64,000 nt of DNA from Streptomyces avicenniae (GCF_000719135.1 NZ_JOEK01000007.1:124001-188000), one strand, 5' to 3'. Counted from the first letter of the stretch, positions 1 through 8,190 are shown. The notes: a model not told the origin generated them from the sequence alone. A program made the numbers and translations.

Positions 1-194
1 CCATGACCGGCGACTCGGCGCTCGGCGGCCCGGTGCACGGCGTCGTCTTCAAGGGACGCCGTTACGACACGGGCGACCGGGGCGACTATCTTCGGGCCAT
101 CGTCCGTCTCGCCTGCGAACGCCCCGACCTCGGCCCCGGCTTCCGGTCCTGGCTGCGCACGTACGTCACCGAGGAGATGCCCGGCCTTGACTGA
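1..194 (+). CDS. galU: UTP-glucose-1-phosphate uridylyltransferase, C-terminal end
   Basis: This is the last ~63 codons of a gene that begins upstream of the window. The ending (GVVFKGRRYDTGDRGDYLRA, then an acidic tail) matches the C-terminus of bacterial GalU, including the YDTGD segment near the end of the catalytic domain. GalU makes UDP-glucose from UTP and glucose-1-phosphate in the cytosol. Its stop overlaps the TTG start of the next gene by 8 bases, so the two are probably co-translated. The order galU, moeA-like, rimJ, membrane protein is conserved in actinobacteria, which supports the call despite the short fragment. Confidence 0.85.
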   Translation, partial: MTGDSALGGPVHGVVFKGRRYDTGDRGDYLRAIVRLACERPDLGPGFRSWLRTYVTEEMPGLD

Positions 195-1461
195 CACCTG
201 GTCCGTCGATGAGCACCTGAGCGACATCCTCGCGGCCGTCACGCCGCTGGAACCCCTCGCCCTGCCGCTCCTCGACGCCACCGGCTGCGTCCTCACCGAC
301 GACATCACGGTCCCCGCGCCGCTGCCCCCCTTCGACAACAGCTCGATGGACGGGTACGCCGTACGGACGGCCGACGTGGAGGGCGCGAGCGCGGAGTTCC
401 CCGCCGTCCTCACCGTCGTCGGCGACATCGCCGCCGGGCACGGCGAACTGCCCGCCGTAGGACCGGGGCAGGCGGCGCGCATCATGACCGGCGCGCCGCT
501 GCCGCCCGGCGCGCAGGCGGTCGTACCCGTCGAGTGGACCGACGGCGGGCTCGGCGGCGGCCCGGCCGACATGATGCCGTCCGTCACCGGCGGCGAGGTC
601 CGCGTGCTGCGCCCGGCCCACGCCGGGCAGCACATCCGCACCCGGGGAAGCGACGCGCGCCCCGGGACCGTCGCCCTCACCGCCGGTACGGTGCTCGGCC
701 CCCCGCAGCTCGGCCTGCTCGCCGCCACCGGCCACGCCACGGTCACCGTACGGCCGCGCCCGCGCGTCGTCGTCCTGTCCACCGGCAGCGAACTGGTGCC
801 GCCCGGCAGACCGCTGACACCCGGGCGTATCCACGACTCGAACAGCTACCTCCTCACGGCCGCCGCCCAGGACGCGGGCGCCGTCGCCTTCCGCACCACC
901 GCCGTCGCCGACGATCCCGTCTCCCTGCGTACGGCCCTCGACGACCAGCTCGCGCGCGCCGACGCAGTCGTCACCAGTGGGGGCGTCAGCGTGGGGGCCT
1001 ACGACGTGGTGAAGGAAGCGCTCACCGGCACCATCGACTTCCGCCGCCTCGCCATGCAGCCTGGCAAGCCGCAAGGCTTCGGCCTCCTGGGGCCCGGCCG
1101 CACACCCCTGTTCGCCCTGCCGGGAAACCCCGTCAGCGCCTACGTGTCGTTCGAGCTGTTCGTGCGACCCGCGCTGCGTGCCATGGCGGGGCACGCGCCC
1201 GACACCCTGCGGCGGCCACGCACCACGGCACGTCTCGTTACGGACGGAACGCTGGGGTCGCCGCCCGGAAGGCGCCAGTTCCTGCGCGCCGCCTACACCG
1301 CGCCCGCTACGGGCGAGCGACTGGGCACGGTACGCCCGGTCGGCGGCAGTGAGTCGCACCTCGTGGCCGCGCTCGCCCGCGCCGACGCCCTGATCGAGAT
1401 CCCCGAGGACGTGACGCACGTGGCCGCCGGGGCGGAGCTGACGGTGCTGCTTCTGAACTGA
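187..1461 (+). CDS. moeA: MoeA-like molybdotransferase / gephyrin-like protein (Glp)
   Basis: A 424-aa protein of normal MoeA length. Visible motifs are SSMDGYAVR near residue 45, TGAPLPPGAQ near 100, STGSEL near 200, SGGVSVGAYD near 265, and LPGNPVSAY near 320, ending in the small C-terminal barrel. MoeA inserts molybdate into adenylylated molybdopterin. Established work in corynebacteria shows that the MoeA homologue in this position (Glp) binds FtsZ and works with the membrane protein GlpR, which is encoded four genes downstream here. Whether this copy serves molybdenum cofactor synthesis, division or both cannot be told from sequence, although moaC and mog adjacent favour a metabolic role as well. 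TTG start, chosen because it overlaps the galU stop. Confidence 0.88.
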   Translation: MTDTWSVDEHLSDILAAVTPLEPLALPLLDATGCVLTDDITVPAPLPPFDNSSMDGYAVRTADVEGASAEFPAVLTVVGDIAAGHGELPAVGPGQAARIMTGAPLPPGAQAVVPVEWTDGGLGGGPADMMPSVTGGEVRVLRPAHAGQHIRTRGSDARPGTVALTAGTVLGPPQLGLLAATGHATVTVRPRPRVVVLSTGSELVPPGRPLTPGRIHDSNSYLLTAAAQDAGAVAFRTTAVADDPVSLRTALDDQLARADAVVTSGGVSVGAYDVVKEALTGTIDFRRLAMQPGKPQGFGLLGPGRTPLFALPGNPVSAYVSFELFVRPALRAMAGHAPDTLRRPRTTARLVTDGTLGSPPGRRQFLRAAYTAPATGERLGTVRPVGGSESHLVAALARADALIEIPEDVTHVAAGAELTVLLLN

Positions 1462-1478
1462 GCAGGGGGGTACCGTTA

Positions 1479-1964
1479 ATGCTCATGAGTACCCCTCATC
1501 TCACCCATCTCGACGGCACGGGCGCCGCACGGATGGTGGATGTGACAGACAAGAACGTCACCAACCGCACGGCGCGCGCCACCGGCCGCGTCCTCGTGGC
1601 GCCCGAGGTGGTGGAGCTGCTGCGCGGGGAGGGCGTCCCCAAGGGCGACGCACTGGCCACCGCGCGCATCGCCGGGATCATGGGGGCCAAGCGCACCCCG
1701 GACCTGATCCCCCTGTGCCACCCGCTGCCCGTCTCAGGCGTGACCGTGGACCTGCGGGTCACGGACACCGCCGTCGAGATCTCCGCCACGGTCCGCACCA
1801 CGGGACGCACCGGCGTCGAGATGGAGGCGCTGACCGCCGTGAGCGTCGCCGCGCTGACCCTCGTGGACATGGTGAAGGCCGTGGACAAGGCCGCCGTCAT
1901 CACGGACGTGCGGGTCGAGGAGAAGTCCGGCGGCGCGTCCGGCGACTGGAGCCGCGCCCGGTGA
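1479..1964 (+). CDS. moaC: cyclic pyranopterin monophosphate synthase MoaC
   Basis: A 161-aa MoaC. The sequence shows LTHLDGTGAARMVDV at the N-terminus, the GGIMGAKRTPDLIPLCHPLP-like core near residues 65-85 (here AGIMGAKRTPDLIPLCHPLP), and the TGVEMEALTAVSVAALTLVDM region near 110-130, all hallmarks of the family. MoaC converts the MoaA product to cyclic pyranopterin monophosphate in molybdenum cofactor synthesis. The ATG at 1479 lies 8 bases after an AGCAGGGGGG ribosome-binding site; a second in-frame ATG at 1485 is possible. Overlaps the next gene by GTGA, so translation is probably coupled. Confidence 0.93.
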   Translation: MLMSTPHLTHLDGTGAARMVDVTDKNVTNRTARATGRVLVAPEVVELLRGEGVPKGDALATARIAGIMGAKRTPDLIPLCHPLPVSGVTVDLRVTDTAVEISATVRTTGRTGVEMEALTAVSVAALTLVDMVKAVDKAAVITDVRVEEKSGGASGDWSRAR

Positions 1965-2449
1965 CCGTCTACCGCGCCCTCGCGCTCACCGCGTCCAACC
2001 GCGCCGCCGCCGGTGTGTACGCCGACACAGGCGGACCACTGCTCGCCGAGGCCCTGACGGAGCTGGGGTTCGCGACGGACGGCCCGCGCGTCGTGCCGGA
2101 CGGGGAGCCCGTCGCCGAGGCGCTGCGCGCGGCCGTCGCCGAGGGCTACGACGTGGTGCTCACCACGGGCGGCACCGGCATCTCCCCCACCGACCGCACG
2201 CCGGAGATGACCCGCGCGGTCCTGGACCGCGAGATCCCCGGCATCCCCGAGGCCATCCGCGCCGCCGGGGCGGCCAAGGTCCCGACCGCCGCGCTCTCCC
2301 GGGGTCTGGCGGGCGTCGCCGGGCGCACCCTGATCGTCAACCTCCCGGGCTCCACCGGAGGAGTACGCGACGGGCTGACTGTGCTGCGCCCGCTGCTGCG
2401 GCACGCCGTGGACCAGCTGCGCGGCGGCGACCACCGGCCGCAGCCGTGA
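1961..2449 (+). CDS. mog: molybdopterin adenylyltransferase, MogA/MoaB family
   Basis: A 162-aa cytosolic protein with the family signature LTTGGTGISPTDRTPE near residues 65-80 and the NLPGSTGGVRDGL motif near 125-137, which bind the pterin. MogA adenylylates molybdopterin before MoeA inserts molybdate, so this gene completes the step preceding the moeA-like gene at 187. GTG start at 1961 overlaps the moaC stop (GTGA). The 3' end overlaps the next gene in the same way, so moeA, moaC, mog and the acetyltransferase form one tightly packed operon. Confidence 0.92.
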   Translation: MTVYRALALTASNRAAAGVYADTGGPLLAEALTELGFATDGPRVVPDGEPVAEALRAAVAEGYDVVLTTGGTGISPTDRTPEMTRAVLDREIPGIPEAIRAAGAAKVPTAALSRGLAGVAGRTLIVNLPGSTGGVRDGLTVLRPLLRHAVDQLRGGDHRPQP

Positions 2450-3069
2450 GCGCGCACTTCTGGCCCACGCAGCTGACGGAGGGACCGGTCGGCCTGCGGC
2501 CCATCCGGCTGCGCGACCAGGGCGCGTGGCGCGAGGTGAACCAGCGCAACCGCGACTGGCTGCGCCCCTGGGAGGCGACCATCCCACCCGCCCCGCCCGG
2601 CCATCTGCCGCCGCGCAGGCCGACGTTCCGACAGATGGTGCGGCATCTGCGTGCCGAGGCGCAGGCGGGGCGGATGCTGCCGTTCGTCGTGACGTACGAC
2701 GGCAGGCTCGTCGGGCAGCTGACGGTCGCGGGGATCACCTGGGGATCGATGTGTTCCGGCCACATCGGGTACTGGATCGACCGCGCGGTCGCCGGGCGTG
2801 GCGTCATGCCGACGGCGGTCGCGCTGGCGACCGACCACTGTTTCCGCCGACTCGGGCTGCACCGCGTGGAGATCTGCATCCGGCCGGAGAACGGGCCGAG
2901 CCGCCGCGTCGTGGAGAAACTGGGATTCAGGCCCGAGGGCGTCCGTCCGCGGTATCTCCACATCGACGGGGCGTGGCGTGACCACCTGGTCTTCGCGCTG
3001 ACGGCCGAGGACATGCAGGACGGGCTGCTGAACCGGTGGCGGGAAAACCGCAACGCGCCACAGAAATAA
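2446..3069 (+). CDS. RimJ/RimL-type GNAT N-acetyltransferase
   Basis: A 207-aa GNAT-fold protein. Features are the start of the fold (VGLRPIRLRDQGAWREVN), a substrate region WLRPWEAT, the acetyl-CoA strand GHIGYWIDRAVAGRGVMPTA, and the end HRVEICIRPENGPSRRVVEK followed by LGFRPEG, typical of RimJ-like acetyltransferases of ribosomal or other protein N-termini. Substrate cannot be assigned. In mycobacteria a rimJ-like gene sits in the same place between moeA and glpR. GTG start overlaps the mog stop by four bases. A hairpin at 3079-3100 follows the stop. Confidence 0.85.
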   Translation: MSAHFWPTQLTEGPVGLRPIRLRDQGAWREVNQRNRDWLRPWEATIPPAPPGHLPPRRPTFRQMVRHLRAEAQAGRMLPFVVTYDGRLVGQLTVAGITWGSMCSGHIGYWIDRAVAGRGVMPTAVALATDHCFRRLGLHRVEICIRPENGPSRRVVEKLGFRPEGVRPRYLHIDGAWRDHLVFALTAEDMQDGLLNRWRENRNAPQK

Positions 3070-3078
3070 AACGTGCGT

Positions 3079-3100
3079 TCGAATGGAGGACCCCATTCGA
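3079..3100. terminator. inverted repeat after the rimJ-like gene
   Basis: TCGAATGG (3079-3086) and CCATTCGA (3093-3100) form a perfect 8-bp stem with a 6-base loop, 9 bases after the stop codon. There is no T-run. It may terminate the galU-rimJ transcript, or be an operator for sepX. Confidence 0.5.
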
Positions 3101-3208
3101 GTCATGGTTGATAACAATCCGAAGAAACACCCGAGATGACGGGCTGATCGTGCGACACACCGTCCTATTTGGCCGATGGACTCAGGGGATCCCCTCTACG
3201 GTGTCACC

Positions 3209-4132
3209 GTGAGCAGCAGTGGCCTCATCTTCGCAGTGATCGTCGGCGCCTGGGCCGCGTACCTCGTGCCGATGTGGCTCCGCAGGCAGGACGAGCTGAA
3301 CGAGGCCCGGCCGACGGAACGCTTCAGCACCGCCATCCGGCTGCTGACACGTGGCAGACGCGCGCCCGCGACGGGCGCGACCGCCACGGTCGGCGGCGGC
3401 GAGGGCGACGCACCGGGCGCCCCCCGGGACGTCGCCGTACCCGCGTCCGACGCCTCCCTCCCGGCCATCCCTTCCGCGGACGTCCGCGCCTTCGCCGAAC
3501 CCGTGTCGGAGCCGCCCGAGCCCGCACCGGCGCCGGGCGCCGTGCAGGCCCGCGCGACCGTCCTGGCGCGGCGGCGGCGCACGACGATGGTCCTCTTCGC
3601 GGGCTTCACGCTCGGGGGGATCTACGCCCTGTCGGGCGGCGGGCACCTGTGGCTGCCGTGCATCCCGGCCGTACTGCTCGCCGCGTACATCGTGCATGTG
3701 CGGCGGCAGGAGCGGCGGCGTTACGCGGTGGCCGTGGACCGGCGGCGGGCCGAGGAGGCAGCGCGGCGGCTGCGGCAGCGTACGCAGGCCAGTTCGCAGG
3801 CGCGGCCGGAGAAGCCGTCCAAGGCGATCGTGGAGCAGACGGACCACGCGGAGTGGGTGGACCAGCAGCGCCGCGCGGCGGCGCCCGTGGCGGCCGACGA
3901 GCAGCAGAGCTGGGACCCGGCGCCCGTCCCGCTGCCGACGTACGTGAACGCCCCGGTGGCCCCGCGTACGGCGCGCGGCGTGGACATGGACGCGCCGGAC
4001 ACGTGGAGCGCCGCCCGCTCCACCACGGCGGGTGGCCCGACGGCGCCTCCGGCACAGCCGCCCGGCCCGCAGCGGACCCCGCTCTTCGACCAGTACGCGG
4101 ACGACGACCGCCGCAGGGCGGCCGGGGAGTAG
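3209..4132 (+). CDS. sepX: SepX/GlpR-family membrane protein
   Basis: About 307 aa from the GTG at 3209. The N-terminal segment SSSGLIFAVIVGAWAAYLVP is a membrane helix, followed by MWLRRQDELNE and RFSTAIR, which match the conserved start of the actinobacterial SepX/GlpR family. Two more hydrophobic segments lie near residues 130-175. The rest is a basic, disordered, coiled-coil-prone Ala/Arg-rich tail. In Streptomyces SepX supports septation; in corynebacteria GlpR is the receptor for Glp, the MoeA-like protein encoded at 187 here. An in-frame ATG lies at 3176, but TACGGT at 3197-3202 is a good -10 for a leaderless start at 3209, where the family homology begins. Confidence 0.8.
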   Translation: MSSSGLIFAVIVGAWAAYLVPMWLRRQDELNEARPTERFSTAIRLLTRGRRAPATGATATVGGGEGDAPGAPRDVAVPASDASLPAIPSADVRAFAEPVSEPPEPAPAPGAVQARATVLARRRRTTMVLFAGFTLGGIYALSGGGHLWLPCIPAVLLAAYIVHVRRQERRRYAVAVDRRRAEEAARRLRQRTQASSQARPEKPSKAIVEQTDHAEWVDQQRRAAAPVAADEQQSWDPAPVPLPTYVNAPVAPRTARGVDMDAPDTWSAARSTTAGGPTAPPAQPPGPQRTPLFDQYADDDRRRAAGE

Positions 4133-4181
4133 CTGATTTCGGCCCGACGCGCAGGTGGTGCTAGAGTTTTCCACGCAGCAA

Positions 4182-4255
4182 GGGCCTGTAGCGCAGCCTG
4201 GTAGCGCATCTCGTTCGCAACGAGGGGGTCAGGGGTTCAAATCCCCTCAGGTCCA
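4182..4255 (+). tRNA. tRNA-Ala (anticodon CGC)
   Basis: A 74-base gene. Acceptor stem GGGCCTG (4182-4188) pairs with CAGGTCC (4248-4254), including a G3-T70 wobble, the alanine identity element. The anticodon loop TTCGCAA gives CGC, reading GCG. T arm GGGGTTCAAATCCCC and discriminator A at 4255 are present; CCA is not encoded. A -10-like TAGAGT lies at 4162-4167. The 3' half is repeated in degraded form at 8512-8555, so the gene appears to be an integration site. Confidence 0.93.
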
Positions 4256-4291
4256 CAGCTGAAGCCCGTTCGCTACACCAGGTAGAACGGC
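4213..4291 (+). repeat. attL-like direct repeat (tRNA side)
   Basis: From the anticodon loop (GTTCGCAACGAG, 4213) through the tRNA 3' end to 4291. The last 40 bases (4252-4291) match 8552-8591 at 37 positions, with the first 25 identical. The part inside the tRNA matches 8512-8551 imperfectly. This layout is that of a tRNA-targeted integrating element. Confidence 0.7.
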
Positions 4292-4296
4292 ACACA

Positions 4297-4330
4297 AGAG
4301 GCCCCACCGACTCCGGTCGGCGGGGCCTCT
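4297..4330 (+). terminator. terminator of tRNA-Ala
   Basis: AGAGGCCCC (4297-4305) pairs perfectly with GGGGCCTCT (4322-4330), with an inner CCGAC/GTCGG stem and TCCG loop. A strong GC-rich hairpin 42 bases after the tRNA. Confidence 0.85.
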
Positions 4331-4438
4331 CGCATTGCCTGCAAGCAGCGAAGTACGGCGACGGGTCCCTGCTGGACCCTACGAAGCGCCCCCAAGGTCC
4401 CCTGCCGAGCTTCCGCAGCGCCGTGCGCGAAGACCTAC

Positions 4439-4911
4439 ATGGTGACCGCGATCTTGCTGTGCCGGAACGTCAGTCACGCGCGTCGCTGGACCCGGGACAT
4501 TCTCGGTACCCTCCCGTGTGCGGATGACGCCGCCCTGATCGTCAGCGAGTTGGGCGGAACGCGATCACGCACACCGCGAGCGGCAACGGCGGGTTCCTCT
4601 TGGCCGTGACGCTGGGGGATGAGACCGTCACCAACACAGGCCACGCTTTGACCGGCCCGCATTCGGCGACCACGGCCCGCTTGGCGCTGCGGTGGCTTCA
4701 CGTGCGGGCGGAGCACATCGCCCACCAGCTCGACGCACCTGTCGCATGCCCGGTGTACGGGTGGATCGCCGATCACCTGGCGCAAGAGCGCGTGCTGACC
4801 GCGCTGTTCCTCGGCGAGACCTACGCCCACACGATCCACGACGGCGCCCTCACCTACGTCTTGACCGCCTCCCCCGCCCCCGGCTCCCGATCTTCGAGGC
4901 AGGCACGATGA
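4439..4911 (+). pseudogene. frameshifted ATP-binding (anti-sigma-like) protein remnant
   Basis: Reading from ATG 4439 gives CRNVSHARRWTRDIL, CADDAALIVSELG. After a one-base loss near 4555 the next frame continues NAITHTASGNGGFLLAVTL. Together these match the start of Streptomyces HATPase_c_2 proteins (RsbW-like: helix, ADDA.LIVSEL..NAI.H). The remaining frame to 4911 (RLALRWLHVRAEHIAHQLDA and on) does not look like the rest of an ATPase fold, so a deletion may have joined it to another gene. The stop overlaps the ATG of the next gene. A decayed gene in the tRNA island; compare the intact relative at 44357-44782. Confidence 0.55.
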
Positions 4912-5219
4912 CCGACCAGGAACCCGTACCGTTCTGTCTTCTGGCGGAGGTGGCGGAGTGCTACCGCTACGAGATCTCCGGCGCCATGGACTCGGTGGTT
5001 CTGTACTGCCATGACGTCGTTGACCGCCACAGCCACCGACGCCTGTGGACCCCCAAGGGCGATCACCCCGACCACCGCGAACTCATCACGCAGGCCCGCG
5101 CCATCCTCGCCAAGCTCCGCATGGTCATCGACTGCGCCGAAACCATCGCCCGAGAGATCGAAACCGACCACCAACGCCACGAAACCCGCGCCCAACACCA
5201 CCGCCAGGCCCGCGAGTAA
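4908..5219 (+). CDS. hypothetical protein in tRNA island
   Basis: 103 aa starting at an ATG that overlaps the preceding stop (ATGA). The N-terminal half has LLAEVAECYRYEISGAMDSV and a cysteine-histidine pair (YCHDVVDRHSHRR). The C-terminal half is charged and helical, rich in His, Arg and Glu. No family is recognised. It reads as a normal high-GC Streptomyces gene, unlike the lower-GC pair at 5555-7326, so the island is a mosaic. Two hairpins at 5244-5294 close the unit. Its function, and whether it is still expressed after decay of the upstream gene, are unknown. Confidence 0.5.
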   Translation: MTDQEPVPFCLLAEVAECYRYEISGAMDSVVLYCHDVVDRHSHRRLWTPKGDHPDHRELITQARAILAKLRMVIDCAETIAREIETDHQRHETRAQHHRQARE

Positions 5220-5243
5220 CAACTTTCCCTACGACATCAAGAC

Positions 5244-5294
5244 GCCGCGCCCCGGCGCGGCGCGCACGGCAGCGGCGGCCCCCGGGCCGCCGCT
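5244..5294 (+). terminator. tandem hairpins
   Basis: GCCGCGCC/GGCGCGGC (5244-5261, 8-bp stem) is followed at once by AGCGGCGGCCC/GGGCCGCCGCT (5271-5294, 11-bp stem). They lie 25-75 bases after the stop at 5219. The stretch from 5295 to 5554 holds no gene I can support. Confidence 0.65.
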
Positions 5295-5554
5295 TCAGTC
5301 TCCGCCCCGCCACGAACCGAGCCCGCCGACCGCGCGACCAACAGGCTGCAACCTGGTTGCGGTTGAAGCGGTCCGACGTGGCGAAGGCGGCCGGTTCCGC
5401 GGCTTTAGGCAGCCAGCTTGGGGCGAGCCTCGAAGATCAGGGCCCACATCTGCCACTTGCGGGCAGATCCACAAACCTGCCCGATCCGCCGCCAGCGTAC
5501 GGGCCTCGATCCCTCGCCCCAAGCCAGCTCCCGTCCAAAGCCGGCTACACCGAC

Positions 5555-6145
5555 CTATGCACCGTGAATATCACTCGTTGTGCAGTGACTCGCGAGCGCA
5601 TCAAACTTCCGCAACAGATGCTCAAGGCTCGGACTCCGACTCGCGGCTAACTCGATATTCATGCGGGCGGTTAGCCTAGGCTGCCATGTCGGCTTCACAT
5701 ACTTGGTCGGCTTCAACGCGGCAGCGATAGATTTACGCTTCCCAGCTTCATAGGTAAAGCTAGGTATCTCCATCGTTTCCGCTGACGCGTAAAGCCAGTC
5801 TTCCCAATTCTGGTCTGCCAGGCATACCGCCGCAGGAACATGCGTGATGGATCTCAATCTCTTCATCAGCCTGGATCCCAGCTCATAGACATTGTCGCCC
5901 TCGCCATCGAGAATGACGAGAACTGACTTGCAGCCAGGTCGGGCAACTGCAGTTGCAACGTACCCTTCGAGACCACCCAGGCTCGTAGCATTTTCTCTTC
6001 CGTTGCACGGAATAGGCTTTCCCAAAGGATCGCTATAATCATTCCTTAGTTGCAGCCAATTCCTGAGGAGAAGTGGCGCCGAATTAGCATCGCCAGGCCC
6101 CTCTACAACCAAACCAACGTGAGGCTTTCCAGGGGTTGCAGTCAT
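5555..6145 (-). CDS. DUF4276-type TOPRIM-like protein
   Basis: 196 aa. The N-terminus VGLVVEGPGDANSAPLLLRN carries a Glu in a VEGxxD strand-turn, and the middle has SVLVILDGEGDN followed later by ADQNWEDWLYAS. This is the layout of DUF4276 proteins, which are TOPRIM-like (one Glu and a DxD-type acidic cluster for metal binding). Such proteins often pair with ABC-type ATPases in OLD- or PARIS-like phage-defence modules, where the TOPRIM subunit is the nuclease effector. Its ATG overlaps the ATPase stop (ATGA), so the two are translationally coupled. GC is visibly lower than the flanks, which suggests recent transfer. The defence role is inference. Confidence 0.72.
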   Translation of the reverse strand: MTATPGKPHVGLVVEGPGDANSAPLLLRNWLQLRNDYSDPLGKPIPCNGRENATSLGGLEGYVATAVARPGCKSVLVILDGEGDNVYELGSRLMKRLRSITHVPAAVCLADQNWEDWLYASAETMEIPSFTYEAGKRKSIAAALKPTKYVKPTWQPRLTARMNIELAASRSPSLEHLLRKFDALASHCTTSDIHGA

Positions 6146-7326
6146 GACAACTCCGGGTCGAGCGAGTCACTACGAAGAAGCTGCCCAGGGGTAATGAGTC
6201 CTTGGCGTACAGGTTCACGCGTATGTTCAGCAACTGGGGCGATGCGGGATGCTCCATCTTCGGTCCATACAACCCGCAGGGCATCGATATCGATCGTGTC
6301 GACGATATCGGCACTATGCGTTGTGATCAGCACTTGAGTGGATTCCGACTGCTGCCGGAAGATATCCACGAGCGTACGCAATGCTCCAAGATGAATTGCG
6401 ATCTCAGGCTCTTCGATAACCAGCAAGGCCGGACGATTCTCTTGCAGCATTGAGAGCAATATACTGAAAGCACGCAACGTTCCATCGGACATTTGCTTCG
6501 CCAGAAACTCTCGCCTCTTCCCTTGGCTAACCTCCTGCACAAAGGCCAGGGTGACCTTATCTGCTAGTCGTCGTAGCTCGATGCGCCGAATCCCGGGCAC
6601 GATCGCCGCGAGCTCATCGACCAGTTCGGATCTTGTTTCAGAATTCAATTCCTCAAACATGCTGGCAGCATTTGAGCCATCTGGTTCGAATTCGCGCGTT
6701 GAAGAAGGCTCCTGCAACTCCCCCACAAGGGCAGGGTTAATCTCCACCGTCTGCATGAGCTGCAGTATGCGAGTCACGATATAGATACCAAATGTGGCCG
6801 GGAAGCTTACAGCACTCTGGCCGACCGGAACAGGGATCTTGCGGTCGCCGTTCGTGTGAACCGCACCCCCCTCTTCCTTTTCGTTATAAGTGAGCTCCCC
6901 TCCCTTATTGATGAATGTATACCTATCGCCACGAAGGAAGATCGAACCGCGCTCCTGCTTTACCTCGTACCTCTTCCCCTCCAGGCCGCGCAACTTCAGC
7001 TCATAGTAGGAGATGGGTTCATTATCAAATTGAAAATCCAGGCGCAGCGCAGGGTTGTATGGCCGCCCAGAACTACGATGCCTCAGCTGATCGAAACCAC
7101 CTCTGCGAGCGATCGCGATCGGCAGGCCATGAATCGGGATTTCACGCAATAGCTTGATCGCGGCTACTGCATTCGACTTCCCTGTGGCATTCGGCCCAAC
7201 AAGCGCAACCAAATCTGCTAAATCTAGTACGGCAGACTGATACGAGAGGAAGTTGGTGATGTGCAGCCGAAGATACTTGAGCCCTTGTTGAATGCGGAAC
7301 GGGTCGGATGGGGAGGTCATAGCCAT
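6142..7326 (-). CDS. AAA/ABC-type ATPase (OLD-like, AAA_21)
   Basis: 394 aa. It starts with LRLHITNFLSYQSAVLDL and has Walker A GPNATGKSN near residue 45, an ABC-like signature MSDGTLRAFSILLSMLQ near 285, Walker B ALLVIEEPEIAIHLGA near 305, and the H-loop TTHSAD near 340. This is the SMC/RecF/OLD-type ATPase found in defence pairs, acting as sensor or scaffold for the coupled TOPRIM-like partner at 5555-6145. No nuclease domain is fused. GC is low for this genome. A second ATG at 7320 lies 6 bases after a TATGGT -10 (7327-7332 on the minus strand), so a leaderless start there is possible. Confidence 0.78.
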   Translation of the reverse strand: MAMTSPSDPFRIQQGLKYLRLHITNFLSYQSAVLDLADLVALVGPNATGKSNAVAAIKLLREIPIHGLPIAIARRGGFDQLRHRSSGRPYNPALRLDFQFDNEPISYYELKLRGLEGKRYEVKQERGSIFLRGDRYTFINKGGELTYNEKEEGGAVHTNGDRKIPVPVGQSAVSFPATFGIYIVTRILQLMQTVEINPALVGELQEPSSTREFEPDGSNAASMFEELNSETRSELVDELAAIVPGIRRIELRRLADKVTLAFVQEVSQGKRREFLAKQMSDGTLRAFSILLSMLQENRPALLVIEEPEIAIHLGALRTLVDIFRQQSESTQVLITTHSADIVDTIDIDALRVVWTEDGASRIAPVAEHTREPVRQGLITPGQLLRSDSLDPELS

Positions 7327-7332
7327 ACCATA
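7327..7332 (-). promoter_or_regulatory. putative -10 element of the ATPase/DUF4276 operon
   Basis: Minus strand TATGGT immediately upstream of ATG 7326 and 6 bases before ATG 7320. No convincing -35 element is visible. The position fits a leaderless mRNA beginning at 7320. Confidence 0.35.
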
Positions 7333-7904
7333 CTCGCCCCGCGTGTTAAAAACCAGACGGAACTGTGGAGGCGAGATACGCCAGACGGGAGTGCGGATTG
7401 ATCTCCACTGGGAGAATGCGCCTAGTGACTACCTTCCCGTTCACCCGCACAGCCAGCGTGAGCCTAGGCAAAGAACTACCGCTCCACTGGCTCGAACGCC
7501 TGTATTGGTAGGTGAAGCTCCACATAAACGCCCGCATGTCACCCCCCTATGGAAGAAACTGCCTCACGGGTGTCCCCGGGCTGTGGAAGAGGGCTCAACG
7601 GTGACCAACATCGACAGGTGCCGACAAGTCGGCAGCGCCTCAGGGCATTGATCGTTTCCGTGGCAGCAGGTGATGGCCGCCTGTGATCAGTTGTGGCTGT
7701 ACAACAGCGAAGTACGGCAACCACCGCAACCATAGGCACACGGAGACACCTCTCAGCGGCTCGATAAGTAGACTTGCCCGAGATGTGTTCGGTTCGGGAC
7801 GGTTCCATTTCAGACGACAGAATGTTGCCTTGCCACGACGTTCTCTCTACCTCAGCTCACCGTGAGGCAACGACACCGGCGGACTAGTCGAGCTGGAACG
7901 GGGG
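7333..7904. other. gene-poor stretch of the island
   Basis: No gene can be supported. A 63-codon minus-strand reading frame (7346-7537) has no recognisable motif. GC rises gradually away from the ATPase. Probably decayed island DNA. Confidence 0.4.
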
Positions 7905-8190
7905 ATCAGGGAGGCGTTGAGGTCCAACCTTGTTGGACGGCATGTTCGATGGCTCGGGCGACGTCGTGTGGCACCACGGGGTTGGCCGGACGGCCAGCCC
8001 AGTTGCTGGCGTGCGGCTGGTTGGTTGGTGGTAACGACGAGCGTCATCCCAGGGGTGGCTGCGTGCTCGACCGCAAAGGTGCGCGGAGTCCAGCACAGGG
8101 CCAGGGCGTGGATCGGCATCGGCGCAGCCGCCATCGGAACATCATGCCGTTGACGATGATGCGTCGCGTGCCCTTGTGTGGCAGTGGCAT
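7905..8190 (-). pseudogene. frameshifted small Streptomyces hypothetical gene
   Basis: A strong ribosome-binding site (AAGGAGGAGCA) precedes ATG 8190. The reading begins MPLPHKGTRRIIVNGMMFRW. It continues in a second frame as TPRTFAVEHAATPGMTLVVTT and in a third as PVVPHDVARAIEHAVQQGWT before stopping at 7905. Joined, the pieces match a small protein common in Streptomyces (MPLPxKGSRRIxVDG..., FAVEHAxxPGTTLVV, DVARAIRxAxxxGW) of unknown function. At least two frame changes are needed, so the gene is dead. It supports the view that the island is decaying. Confidence 0.65.

Noticed and set aside
5295..5554. Minus-strand frame ending ARKWQMWALIFEARPKLAA
   Set aside because: Looks like a C-terminal fragment, but the frame breaks upstream and no family or start is evident.
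7346..7537. 63-codon minus-strand frame upstream of the island ATPase
   Set aside because: No motif or ribosome-binding site, and it lies in the mixed-composition zone of a decaying island.
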